Source of the DNA: Actinomycetes bacterium
GTDB lineage: Bacteria > Actinomycetota > Actinomycetes > Actinomycetales > Cellulomonadaceae
Assembly: GCA_023418375.1 (NCBI GenBank)
Contig: JAEZZV010000047.1
Location: forward strand, 1 to 17,880
Direction of reading: 5' to 3'
DNA: 17,880 nucleotides
The translations under genes were made by a program, and so were the position numbers. Shown here piece by piece: positions 5,583 to 13,628 of this stretch (its first letter is position 1; every line of letters starts with the position of its first letter). The notes under the pieces were generated by a model. The model saw nothing but the letters and a program-made list of their open reading frames with translations, was not told where the DNA came from and ran no database searches.

Positions 5583-8500
5583 ATGACCTCGCCGCAGCAT
5601 CCCCCCGTCACGGGTCTCTACGACCCCTCGGCGGAGCATGACGCCTGCGGCGTGGCCTTCGTGGCCACCCTGCGCGGCACCCCCGGGCGCGACATCGTCG
5701 ACGCCGCCCTCACCGCGCTCGCCAACCTCGACCACCGCGGCGCGGTGGGGGCGGAGACGGACACCGGTGACGGCGCCGGCATCCTCACCCAGATCCCGGA
5801 CGCCTTCCTGCGCGACGTCGTCGACGCCGAGCTCCCGGCTCCCGGGCGTTACGCCGTCGGCCTCGTGTTCCTGCCCACCGAGGCGGACGCGCTGCACGAC
5901 GCCGTCGTCGGGGTGGAGAAGATCGTGCGCGACGAGGGCCTGGACGTCCTCGCGTGGCGCGACGTCCCGGTCGCCGCGGACATCGTCGGCCGGACCGCCC
6001 GCTCGACGATGCCGGTCTTCCGCCAGCTCGTGGTGGCGGACCCGTCGCACACGCTCGCGGGCATCGACCTGGACCGACGGGCCTTCCGGGTGCGCAAGCG
6101 GATCGAGCACGAGGTCGGCGTCTACCTGGCCTCGCTGTCGGCCCGCACGCTCACCTACAAGGGCATGCTGACGACGTCGCAGCTCGAGCCGTTCTTCCCC
6201 GACCTGTCCGACGCGCGGTACGCCACCGAGCTCGCGTTGGTGCACTCGCGGTTCTCGACCAACACCTTCCCGTCGTGGCCGCTCGCGCAGCCGTTCCGGC
6301 TCGTGGCGCATAACGGTGAGATCAACACCGTGCGCGGCAACCGCAACTGGATGGCCGCCCGGCAGAGCACGCTGTCCAGCGACCTGCTCGGCGAGCTCGC
6401 GCCGCTGATGCCGGTGTGCACGCCCGCCGTCAGCGACTCCGGCAGCTTCGACGAGGTGCTCGAGCTGCTGCATCTCGCGGGCCGGAGCCTGCCCCACGCC
6501 GTGCTGATGATGATCCCGGAGGCGTGGGAGAACAACACCTCCCTGGACCCGGACGTCCGCGCGTTCTACCAGTACCACTCGACGCTCATCGAGCCGTGGG
6601 ACGGCCCGGCCGCCCTCGCCTTCACCGACGGCACGCTCATCGGCGCGGTGCTCGACCGCAACGGTCTCCGCCCCGGCCGGTACTGGGTCACCGACGACGG
6701 CCTGGTCGTCCTCGCGAGCGAGACCGGCGTCCTGCCGATCGCGCCCGACCGGGTCGTGCGCAAGGGCCGCCTCGAGCCCGGCCGGATGTTCCTCGTGGAC
6801 ACGGGCAGCGGCCGCATCATCGAGGACCACGAGATCAAGACTCAGCTCGCCTCCCAGCGCCCGTACGCGCAGTGGGTCGCCGAGCACACCGTGTCGCTGG
6901 ACCAGCTCCCCGAGCGCGAGCACGTCCAGCACACCCCGGCGTCGGTGCGCCGCCGCCAGCGGGCCTTCGGCTATACGGAGGAGGAGCTGACGATGCTCCT
7001 CACCCCGATGGCGAAGACCGGCGCCGAGCCGCTCGGCGCCATGGGCACGGACACGCCGGTCGCCGTGCTGTCGGCCCGCCCGCGGCTGCTGTTCGACTAC
7101 TTCACCCAGATGTTCGCGCAGGTCACGAACCCGCCGTTGGACGCGATCCGCGAGGAGCTGGTCACCTCCATCGCGGGCGCCATCGGCCCCGAGCCGAACC
7201 TGCTGGCCGACGACCCGACGCACGCGCGCAAGCTCGTCGTGCCCTTCCCGGTGCTCGACAACGACCAGCTCGCGAAGATCATGCGCATCCACCGCGACCC
7301 CGACCTCGCGGGCGTCTTCCGTTGCGAGACCGTGCGTGGCCTGTACCGCGTGGACGGGGGCGAGGAGGCCCTGGCTCGGCGGATGAAGGAGATCTTCGTC
7401 CACGTCGACCGGCTCATCGACGCCGGCGTGAACTTCATCGTCCTGTCGGACAGGGACTCCGACGGCGACCTGGCCCCGATCCCGTCGCTGCTGCTGCTGT
7501 CGGGTGTGCACCAGCACCTCGTGCGCCGCAACACCCGAACGCGCGTCAGCCTCATCGTCGAGGCGGGCGACGTCCGCGAGGTGCACCACGTCGCGCTGCT
7601 CATCGGGTACGGCGCTGCCGCGGTGAACCCGTACCTCGCGATGGAGACGGTCGAGGGCCTGGCGCGTGACGGCTCGCTGGGGGGCGTCTCGCCCGAGAAG
7701 GCGGTGGCGAACCTCATCAAGGCCCTCGGCAAGGGCGTGCTCAAGGTCATGAGCAAGATGGGCATCTCCACCGTGGCCTCCTACCGCGGCGCCCAGACGT
7801 TCGAGGCGGTCGGTCTCGCGCCGAGCGTGGTCGACGAGTACTTCACCGGCACGACGAGCCGTCTCGGCGGCGTCGGGCTCGACGTCGTCGCGGCCGAGTC
7901 GGCCGCGCGGCACGCCGACGCCTACCCCGCGAGCGGCAACCCGCAGGCGCACCGGCGCCTGAACGTCGGAGGCGAGTACAAGTGGCGCCGCGACGGCGAG
8001 GAGCACCTGTTCGACCCGGAGACGGTGTTCCGCCTGCAGCACTCGACCCGCACGCGCCAGCTCGACGTGTTCCGGCAGTACACCCGCCGGATCGACGACC
8101 AGGCCTCGCGCCTCATGACGCTGCGCGGCCTGCTGACGTTCGCCGAGGGCGTCCGTCCGCCGGTCCCGCTCGACGAGGTCGAGCCGGTCTCGGAGATCGT
8201 CAAGCGGTTCAGCACCGGCGCGATGTCCTACGGCTCCATCTCGCAGGAGGCGCACGAGACCCTCGCGATCGCGATGAACCGGCTCGGCGCGCGGTCGAAC
8301 ACCGGCGAGGGGGGCGAGGACCCGGAGCGCCTGCGCGACCCTGAGCGCCGCAGCGCGATCAAGCAGGTCGCGTCCGGCCGGTTCGGCGTCACGAGCGAGT
8401 ACCTGGTCAACGCCACGGACCTGCAGATCAAGATGGCGCAGGGCGCCAAGCCGGGCGAGGGCGGCCAGCTGCCGGGCACCAAGGTCTACCCCTGGATCGC

Positions 8501-10136
8501 GCGGACGCGGCACTCGACGCCAGGCGTCGGGCTCATCTCGCCGCCGCCGCACCACGACATCTACTCGATCGAGGACATCGCCCAGCTCATCCACGACCTC
8601 AAGAACGCGAACCCGGTCGCCCGGGTGCACGTCAAGCTCGTCAGCGAGTTCGGCGTCGGAACGGTGGCGACCGGTGTGGCCAAGGCGCACGCCGACGTGG
8701 TGCTCATCTCGGGCCACGACGGCGGGACGGGAGCGAGCCCGCTGACGTCGCTGAAGCACGCGGGCACGCCGTGGGAGATCGGCCTGGCGGAGACCCAGCA
8801 GACGCTGGTGCTCAACAACCTGCGCGACCGGATCGTCGTGCAGGTCGACGGCCAGCTGAAGACGGGCCGCGACGTCGTCGTGGCGGCGCTGCTCGGGGCG
8901 GAGGAGTTCGGCTTCGCGACGGCACCGCTGGTCGTGAGCGGCTGCGTGATGATGCGCGCCTGCCACCTGGACACGTGCCCGGTCGGCGTCGCGACGCAGA
9001 ACCCCGAGCTGCGCAAGCGCTTCTCGGGCAAGCCCGAGTTCGTCATGACCTTCTTCGAGTACCTCGCGACCGAGGTCCGCGAGTACCTCGCGGCGCTCGG
9101 CTACCGATCGATCGCCGAGGCGGTGGGCCACGTCGAGTCGCTCGACACGCGTGCGGTCATCCAGCACTGGAAGGCGGTCGGGCTGGACCTGTCGCCGGTG
9201 CTGGCACGGCCGCAGCCGGAGGCCGGCTCGGCCCTGCGGCAGACCCGCACCCAGGACCACGGCCTGGCCAAGGCGCTGGACAACCAGCTGATCACGCTGG
9301 CGCGCGAGGCGCTCGAGTCGCGCGAGCCCGTGCGGATCTCTGTGCCGGTGCGCAACGTCAACCGTACGGTTGGCACGATGCTCGGCTACGAGGTCACCAG
9401 CCGCTTCGGCGCCGAGGGCCTGCCGGACGACACGATCGACATCAGCCTCACGGGCTCCGCGGGCCAGTCGCTCGGCGCGTTCCTGCCGCGCGGCATCACG
9501 CTGCGCCTGTTCGGCGACGCGAACGACTACGTCGGCAAGGGGCTCTCGGGCGGGCGCATCGTCGTCCGGCCGGATCGCACCGCGCTGCTGTCGGGCGCGC
9601 GTGACGTCATCGCGGGCAACGTCGTCGGCTACGGCGCGACGTCGGGAGAGGTGTACCTGCGCGGCGTCGTCGGCGAGCGGTTCGGCGTGCGCAACTCGGG
9701 CGCGACGCTCGTCGTCGAGGGCGTCGGGGACCACGCGTGCGAGTACATGACCGGCGGCACCGTGCTGATCCTCGGCGGCACCGGCAGGAACGTGGCGGCG
9801 GGCATGTCCGGCGGCCACGCGTACGTGCTCGACCTGCGCACGGACCGGGTCAACCAGGCGGCGCTGCAGAGCGGCGAGCTCGAGCTGCGGCCGCTGGACG
9901 AGGCGGGCGCCGTCGAGGTCGAGCGGCTCCTGCGGGTGCACCACGACGAGACCGGCTCGCCGCGGGCGGGGGAGCTCCTCGCCGACCTGCCGGCCGCCCT
10001 GGCCCGCTTCACCGCGGTCGTGCCGACCGAGTACGACCGGATGGTCGCCGCCCTGGCGGCCGCCGCGGAGGCCGGAGTCGACCCGACCGCGCCGGGGGCG
10101 TGGGACGCGATCCTGACGGAGGTGAACCGTGGCTGA
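5583..10136 (+). CDS. gltB: glutamate synthase, large (alpha) subunit
   Basis: GltB transfers the amide of glutamine to 2-oxoglutarate, making two glutamates with electrons delivered by GltD. The 1517-residue product is full length. Order of domains: class II glutamine amidotransferase (residues 22 to about 430) with nucleophile Cys22 in HDACGVAF, implying removal of a 21-residue propeptide; central domain (about 470-760); FMN-binding synthase domain (about 800-1190) with KPGEGGQLPG, SPPPHHDIYS and GHDGGTGASP; the 3Fe-4S cysteines Cys1121, Cys1127 and Cys1132 in CVMMRACHLDTC; and the C-terminal GXGXG β-helix domain (about 1260-1470). ATG 5583 has GAGGA 8 nt upstream and places the propeptide at normal length. 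It overlaps gltD by 8 nt. Confidence 0.98.
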   Translation: MTSPQHPPVTGLYDPSAEHDACGVAFVATLRGTPGRDIVDAALTALANLDHRGAVGAETDTGDGAGILTQIPDAFLRDVVDAELPAPGRYAVGLVFLPTEADALHDAVVGVEKIVRDEGLDVLAWRDVPVAADIVGRTARSTMPVFRQLVVADPSHTLAGIDLDRRAFRVRKRIEHEVGVYLASLSARTLTYKGMLTTSQLEPFFPDLSDARYATELALVHSRFSTNTFPSWPLAQPFRLVAHNGEINTVRGNRNWMAARQSTLSSDLLGELAPLMPVCTPAVSDSGSFDEVLELLHLAGRSLPHAVLMMIPEAWENNTSLDPDVRAFYQYHSTLIEPWDGPAALAFTDGTLIGAVLDRNGLRPGRYWVTDDGLVVLASETGVLPIAPDRVVRKGRLEPGRMFLVDTGSGRIIEDHEIKTQLASQRPYAQWVAEHTVSLDQLPEREHVQHTPASVRRRQRAFGYTEEELTMLLTPMAKTGAEPLGAMGTDTPVAVLSARPRLLFDYFTQMFAQVTNPPLDAIREELVTSIAGAIGPEPNLLADDPTHARKLVVPFPVLDNDQLAKIMRIHRDPDLAGVFRCETVRGLYRVDGGEEALARRMKEIFVHVDRLIDAGVNFIVLSDRDSDGDLAPIPSLLLLSGVHQHLVRRNTRTRVSLIVEAGDVREVHHVALLIGYGAAAVNPYLAMETVEGLARDGSLGGVSPEKAVANLIKALGKGVLKVMSKMGISTVASYRGAQTFEAVGLAPSVVDEYFTGTTSRLGGVGLDVVAAESAARHADAYPASGNPQAHRRLNVGGEYKWRRDGEEHLFDPETVFRLQHSTRTRQLDVFRQYTRRIDDQASRLMTLRGLLTFAEGVRPPVPLDEVEPVSEIVKRFSTGAMSYGSISQEAHETLAIAMNRLGARSNTGEGGEDPERLRDPERRSAIKQVASGRFGVTSEYLVNATDLQIKMAQGAKPGEGGQLPGTKVYPWIARTRHSTPGVGLISPPPHHDIYSIEDIAQLIHDLKNANPVARVHVKLVSEFGVGTVATGVAKAHADVVLISGHDGGTGASPLTSLKHAGTPWEIGLAETQQTLVLNNLRDRIVVQVDGQLKTGRDVVVAALLGAEEFGFATAPLVVSGCVMMRACHLDTCPVGVATQNPELRKRFSGKPEFVMTFFEYLATEVREYLAALGYRSIAEAVGHVESLDTRAVIQHWKAVGLDLSPVLARPQPEAGSALRQTRTQDHGLAKALDNQLITLAREALESREPVRISVPVRNVNRTVGTMLGYEVTSRFGAEGLPDDTIDISLTGSAGQSLGAFLPRGITLRLFGDANDYVGKGLSGGRIVVRPDRTALLSGARDVIAGNVVGYGATSGEVYLRGVVGERFGVRNSGATLVVEGVGDHACEYMTGGTVLILGGTGRNVAAGMSGGHAYVLDLRTDRVNQAALQSGELELRPLDEAGAVEVERLLRVHHDETGSPRAGELLADLPAALARFTAVVPTEYDRMVAALAAAAEAGVDPTAPGAWDAILTEVNRG

Positions 10137-11640
10137 CCCCCGAGGCTTCCTCAACGTCCGCCAGCGCGAGCAGGTGCCCAGTAGGCCCGTGCCGGTGCGC
10201 CTGATGGACTGGAAGGAGGTCCACGAGCACCTCCCCGCGGACGAGCACGCGGCGCTCCTGCACCGTCAGGCCGGTCGCTGCATGGACTGCGGCGTGCCGT
10301 TCTGCCACTCCGGCTGCCCGCTCGGCAACCTCATCCCCGAGTGGAACGACCTCGTGTGGAAGGGGCAGTGGGCGGAGGCGTCGGACCGCCTGCACGCCAC
10401 GAACAACTTCCCGGAGGTCACGGGGCGCATCTGCCCGGCGCCCTGCGAGTCGTCCTGCGTGCTGGGCATCAACCAGCCGCCGGTCACGATCAAGCAGGTC
10501 GAGCACGCGATCGCCGACGCGTCGTTCGAGCGCGACCTGGTCACTCCGCAGCTGCCCTACTTCCTGACCGGGTACACGGTGGCGGTCGTGGGCTCCGGGC
10601 CGGCGGGTCTCGCCGCCGCCCAGCAGCTGACGCGCGCGGGCCACACGGTCGCGGTCTTCGAGCGCGACGACCGGATCGGCGGCCTGCTGCGCTACGGCGT
10701 CCCGGACTTCAAGCTCGAGAAGCACCTGCTCGACCGGCGCATCGCGCAGATGGAGGCCGAGGGCACCCGCTTCCGACCGGGCGTCGAGATCGGCAAGGAC
10801 ATCACGTTCCGCGAGCTCAGCGCGCGGTACGACGCCGTCGTCCTCGCCACGGGCGCCCGTGTGCCCCGGAGGCTCGACATCCCCGGCAGCGACCTGGCGG
10901 GTATCCACTTCGCGATGCAGTACCTCTCGCAGGCGAACCGCGTGGTGGCCGGCGACGAGGTGCCCGACCAGATCGTCGCGACCGGCAAGCATGTCGTCGT
11001 CATCGGTGGCGGCGACACCGGGTCCGACTGCGTCGGCACGGCCCTGCGCCAGGGTGCCGCGTCCGTGACCAGCCTCGACATCGGTGCGCAGCCGCCGACG
11101 GAGCGCCCGGTCAACGAGCCGTGGCCCGTCGACGCCCGCCTCTTCAAGATCTCCTCCTCGCACGAGGAGGGCGGTGAACGGACGTACCTCGCCACGACGC
11201 AGCACTTCGTCGGTGAGAACGGGCATGTCACGGGCCTGCGGGTCGCGACGACCGTCTACACGAACGACGGCGAGCGCGTGCCGAGCGAGCGGGTGGAGGA
11301 CATCCCGGCCGACCTGGTGATCCTCGCGATGGGCTTCACCGGGCCGGAGACCGACGTGCTCGCGGAGCAGACGGGCGCGGACGTCACGGGGCGCGGGCTC
11401 ATCTCCCGTGGCGACGACTACGCGACCTCGGTGCCCGGAGTCTTCGTTGCCGGCGACGCAGGCCGGGGTCAGTCCCTGGTGGTCTGGGCGATCTCCGAGG
11501 GCCGAGCGGCGGCCGCCGCGGTGGATGCCTACCTGCGGTCCGGCGGCGACCCGACGATGGCCCAGGCCGGGATCACACCCCGCCGGGGCTCGGAGCTCCC
11601 GGCGCCGGTCACGCCGACCACGCGGCCGATGCGGCCGTAG
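10129..11640 (+). CDS. gltD: glutamate synthase, small (beta) subunit
   Basis: GltD takes electrons from NADPH and passes them through FAD and two 4Fe-4S clusters to GltB. The 503-residue product has N-terminal cluster cysteines in CMDCGVPFCHSGC (51, 54, 59, 63) and CPAPCESSC (102, 106, 110), the FAD-binding GSGPAG (155-160) and the NADPH-binding GGGDTG (293-298). The closing AGDAGRGQSLVVWAI segment is typical of the FAD domain. GTG 10129 overlaps the gltB stop by 8 nt and has GGAGG (10118-10122) upstream, so the two subunits are translationally coupled. The last 30 or so residues are Pro/Thr/Arg-rich and look disordered. Confidence 0.98.
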   Translation: MADPRGFLNVRQREQVPSRPVPVRLMDWKEVHEHLPADEHAALLHRQAGRCMDCGVPFCHSGCPLGNLIPEWNDLVWKGQWAEASDRLHATNNFPEVTGRICPAPCESSCVLGINQPPVTIKQVEHAIADASFERDLVTPQLPYFLTGYTVAVVGSGPAGLAAAQQLTRAGHTVAVFERDDRIGGLLRYGVPDFKLEKHLLDRRIAQMEAEGTRFRPGVEIGKDITFRELSARYDAVVLATGARVPRRLDIPGSDLAGIHFAMQYLSQANRVVAGDEVPDQIVATGKHVVVIGGGDTGSDCVGTALRQGAASVTSLDIGAQPPTERPVNEPWPVDARLFKISSSHEEGGERTYLATTQHFVGENGHVTGLRVATTVYTNDGERVPSERVEDIPADLVILAMGFTGPETDVLAEQTGADVTGRGLISRGDDYATSVPGVFVAGDAGRGQSLVVWAISEGRAAAAAVDAYLRSGGDPTMAQAGITPRRGSELPAPVTPTTRPMRP

Positions 11641-11648
11641 CAGACCTG

Positions 11649-11680
11649 GCGCGCCGCGGATCCCGGTGGCGGCGGCGCGC
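11649..11680 (+). terminator. candidate gltD terminator hairpin
   Basis: GCGCGCCGC (11649-11657) pairs perfectly with GCGGCGCGC (11672-11680) across a 14-nt loop, 8 nt after the gltD stop. There is no T-run, as is usual in very GC-rich actinobacteria, so strength cannot be judged. Confidence 0.45.
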
Positions 11681-11693
11681 TCAGTACCTGTCT

Positions 11694-11721
11694 CGCCGGG
11701 AACGTGAAGATAAGCCCGGCG
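11694..11721 (+). promoter_or_regulatory. dyad CGCCGGG-N14-CCCGGCG upstream of pyk
   Basis: Perfect 7-bp inverted arms at 11694-11700 and 11715-11721 flank a comparatively A-rich 14-nt spacer. The dyad ends about 25 nt before the proposed pyk -10, so it lies where an operator overlapping or just above the -35 would be. It could equally be a second weak hairpin after gltD. Confidence 0.4.
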
Positions 11722-11746
11722 ACCGGTGGGTCGCGGGTTCGAGCAA

Positions 11747-11752
11747 TAGGCT
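11747..11752 (+). promoter_or_regulatory. pyk -10 element, probable leaderless promoter
   Basis: TAGGCT matches TANNNT and ends exactly 6 nt before the pyk ATG, so the transcript is predicted to start at or next to the A of the start codon. No purine-rich ribosome-binding site at proper distance is needed or clearly present (GGAG at 11753-11756 is too close). The -35 is poor. Confidence 0.6.
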
Positions 11753-11758
11753 GGAGTC

Positions 11759-13186
11759 ATGCGCAAAGCGAAGATCGTCTGCACGACGGGTCCCGCGACG
11801 GACACCCCGGAGCAGATCCAGGCACTTGTCGACGCCGGTATGGACGTCGCCCGGATCAACCGGAGCCACGGAGCCCCAGAGGAGCACGAGGCGATCATCG
11901 GGCACGTGCGTGCCGCCGCCAAGGCCTCGGGCCGCGCGGTCGCCGTGCTGGTCGACCTCCAGGGCCCGAAGATCCGGCTCGGCCGGTTCAAGGACGACAA
12001 GAAGGTGGAGCTGGCCGAGGGCGACGTCTTCACCATCACCACCGACGAGGTGGTCGGTACCAAGGAGCTGGCCTCCACCACGTACAAGGGCCTGCCGGGC
12101 GACGCCCGTGTGGGCGACCGCATCCTCATCGACGACGGTCGCGTCGCCGTGCGGATCACCGCCGTCGAGGGCGCCAACGTCGTGACGCGCGTCGAGGTCG
12201 GTGGCCCCGTCTCGAACAACAAGGGCCTGAACCTGCCCGGCGTCGCCGTCAGCGTGCCGGCCCTCTCGGACAAGGACGAGGAGGACCTGCGCTGGGCCCT
12301 GCGCCTCAACGCGGACTTCATCGCCCTGTCCTTCGTCCGCAACGCCTCGGACTACGAGGACGTCGCGCGGATCATGGCGGAGGAGGGCAAGAAGGTCCCC
12401 GTCATCGCCAAGATCGAGAAGCCCCAGGCGGTCGAGAACCTCGCGGAGATCATCGAGGCGTTCGACGGCATCATGGTCGCCCGCGGCGACCTGGGCGTCG
12501 AGCTCCCGCTCGAGATGGTGCCGATCGTGCAGAAGCGCGCGATCGAGCTGGCGCGTCGCTCCGCCAAGCCGGTCATCGTCGCCACGCAGGTGCTCGAGTC
12601 GATGATCTCGGCGCCGCGGCCGACGCGTGCCGAAGCCTCGGACTGCGCGAACGCGGTGCTCGACGGTGCCGACGCCGTCATGCTGTCCGGCGAGACGAGC
12701 GTGGGCGAGTACCCGATCGAGGCCGTGCGCACGATGGCGCGGATCATCGAGAACACCGAGCAGCACGGCAAGGACCGGATCGCGCCGCTCGGCTGGAGCC
12801 CGCAGACGCGCGGTGGCGCCGTCACGCACGCCGCCTCCGAGGTCGGGGAGACCCTGGGTGCGAAGTACCTGGTGACCTTCACGCAGAGCGGCGACTCGGC
12901 CCGGCGCATGTCGCGGCTGCGCTCGCCCATCCCTCTGCTCGCCTTCACGCCGCTGCCCGAGGTGCGCAACCACCTCGCACTCAGCTGGGGCGTGCAGACC
13001 TACCAGGTGCCTCACGTCGCGCACACCGACGCCATGGTGCTCCAGGTGGACCAGACCCTCCTCGTCAACGGCCTGGCCGAGGACGGCGACCTGGTCGTGA
13101 TCGTGTTCGGCGCCCCCGTGGGCGTCCCAGGAACGACGAACTCGCTGGTCGTGCACCGGATCGGTGGCGACGCGCCGCGCCGCTGA
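11759..13186 (+). CDS. pyk: pyruvate kinase
   Basis: Pyruvate kinase makes pyruvate and ATP from phosphoenolpyruvate and ADP at the end of glycolysis. The 475-residue product has the A-domain barrel interrupted by the B domain (about 70-165) and a C-terminal allosteric-type domain (about 345-475). Active-site motifs are ARINRSHG (Arg32, Asn34, Ser36), IAKIEKPQ (Lys218, proton-transfer/phosphate lysine), MVARGDLGVE and MLSGETS. The segment DLQGPKIRLG carries Leu67, Gln68 and Lys71 where K+-dependent enzymes have Thr, Lys and Glu, so activity without K+ is predicted. Position 35 is Arg rather than the usual Leu/Phe. The ATG is preceded by a -10 at leaderless spacing. It ends at a strong terminator shared with the convergent genes. 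Confidence 0.97.
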   Translation: MRKAKIVCTTGPATDTPEQIQALVDAGMDVARINRSHGAPEEHEAIIGHVRAAAKASGRAVAVLVDLQGPKIRLGRFKDDKKVELAEGDVFTITTDEVVGTKELASTTYKGLPGDARVGDRILIDDGRVAVRITAVEGANVVTRVEVGGPVSNNKGLNLPGVAVSVPALSDKDEEDLRWALRLNADFIALSFVRNASDYEDVARIMAEEGKKVPVIAKIEKPQAVENLAEIIEAFDGIMVARGDLGVELPLEMVPIVQKRAIELARRSAKPVIVATQVLESMISAPRPTRAEASDCANAVLDGADAVMLSGETSVGEYPIEAVRTMARIIENTEQHGKDRIAPLGWSPQTRGGAVTHAASEVGETLGAKYLVTFTQSGDSARRMSRLRSPIPLLAFTPLPEVRNHLALSWGVQTYQVPHVAHTDAMVLQVDQTLLVNGLAEDGDLVVIVFGAPVGVPGTTNSLVVHRIGGDAPRR

Positions 13187-13202
13187 CGCAGGACTGACGG
13201 AC

Positions 13203-13236
13203 GCGGGGCCCCGGTGGACGACCACCGGGGCCCCGC
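13203..13236 (+). terminator. strong bidirectional terminator between convergent genes
   Basis: GCGGGGCCCCGGTGG (13203-13217) and CCACCGGGGCCCCGC (13222-13236) form a perfect 15-bp stem closed by the loop ACGA. It lies 16 nt after the pyk stop and 12 nt from the stop of the opposite-strand gene, the expected place for a shared terminator. No T-run is present on either side. Confidence 0.88.
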
Positions 13237-13248
13237 TGCGTCACAGCC

Positions 13249-13536
13249 TCAGCGCTCGGTGCGTCCCGCGAGTGCCAGCGGCACGACGAAGGCGAGGCCG
13301 CTGAGGAGCAGCCCGCCGACGAACACCACGGCGCTGTCGTACGCGAAGGACGCGCCCATCAGCGCGAAGCCGCCGACGAGGAGCGCCATCAGGGCGACCC
13401 ACGCGAGCGCCGCCCCGGGGTGCGTGCCGGCGGTGTTCTGGGTGCGGCGCCAGTCGTCGCCGAGCGCGTCGGCCTCGTCCGTGCCGGGTCGGGCGGAGGC
13501 CTCGGCGATGCCGGGCGCGGGCCGGTCCTGCGTCAT
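13249..13536 (-). CDS. small two-helix membrane protein, unknown function
   Basis: This 95-residue product has a charged, probably disordered N-terminus (1-40, with DDWRRTQNT) and two hydrophobic helices (about 43-65 and 68-89) ending in GRTER. I do not recognise a named family. The ATG at 13536 is supported by GAGAGGGG on the - strand (complement of about 13543-13550) at suitable distance; the longer open frame upstream in this register lies antisense within the copper-type fusion gene and is rejected. It lies 92 bp downstream of that fusion gene on the same strand, with a hairpin between them, so it may be a separate unit. Function cannot be inferred. Confidence 0.7.
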   Translation of the reverse strand: MTQDRPAPGIAEASARPGTDEADALGDDWRRTQNTAGTHPGAALAWVALMALLVGGFALMGASFAYDSAVVFVGGLLLSGLAFVVPLALAGRTER

Positions 13537-13601
13537 CGTCGTCCCCTCTCTGGGCGTGGACCGATGCTCACCCCTGCGGGCGCGGGCCGCCACCGGAGGG
13601 T

Positions 13602-13623
13602 CGCGGCGCTCGACGACGCCGCG
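13602..13623 (-). terminator. candidate terminator of the HMA–SafE–cupredoxin gene
   Basis: CGCGGCG (13602-13608) and CGCCGCG (13617-13623) form a perfect 7-bp stem with an 8-nt loop, lying just past the stop of the - strand fusion gene. No T-run. It may reduce read-through into the small membrane protein gene. Confidence 0.45.
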
Positions 13624-13628
13624 CGGAC

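Noticed and set aside
5334..10154. Very long open frame on the - strand (1606 codons) opposite gltB
   Set aside because: It is an antisense shadow of a GC-rich gene: composition is Arg/His/Asp/Val-rich without any domain, while the + strand encodes an intact glutamate synthase with all catalytic residues.
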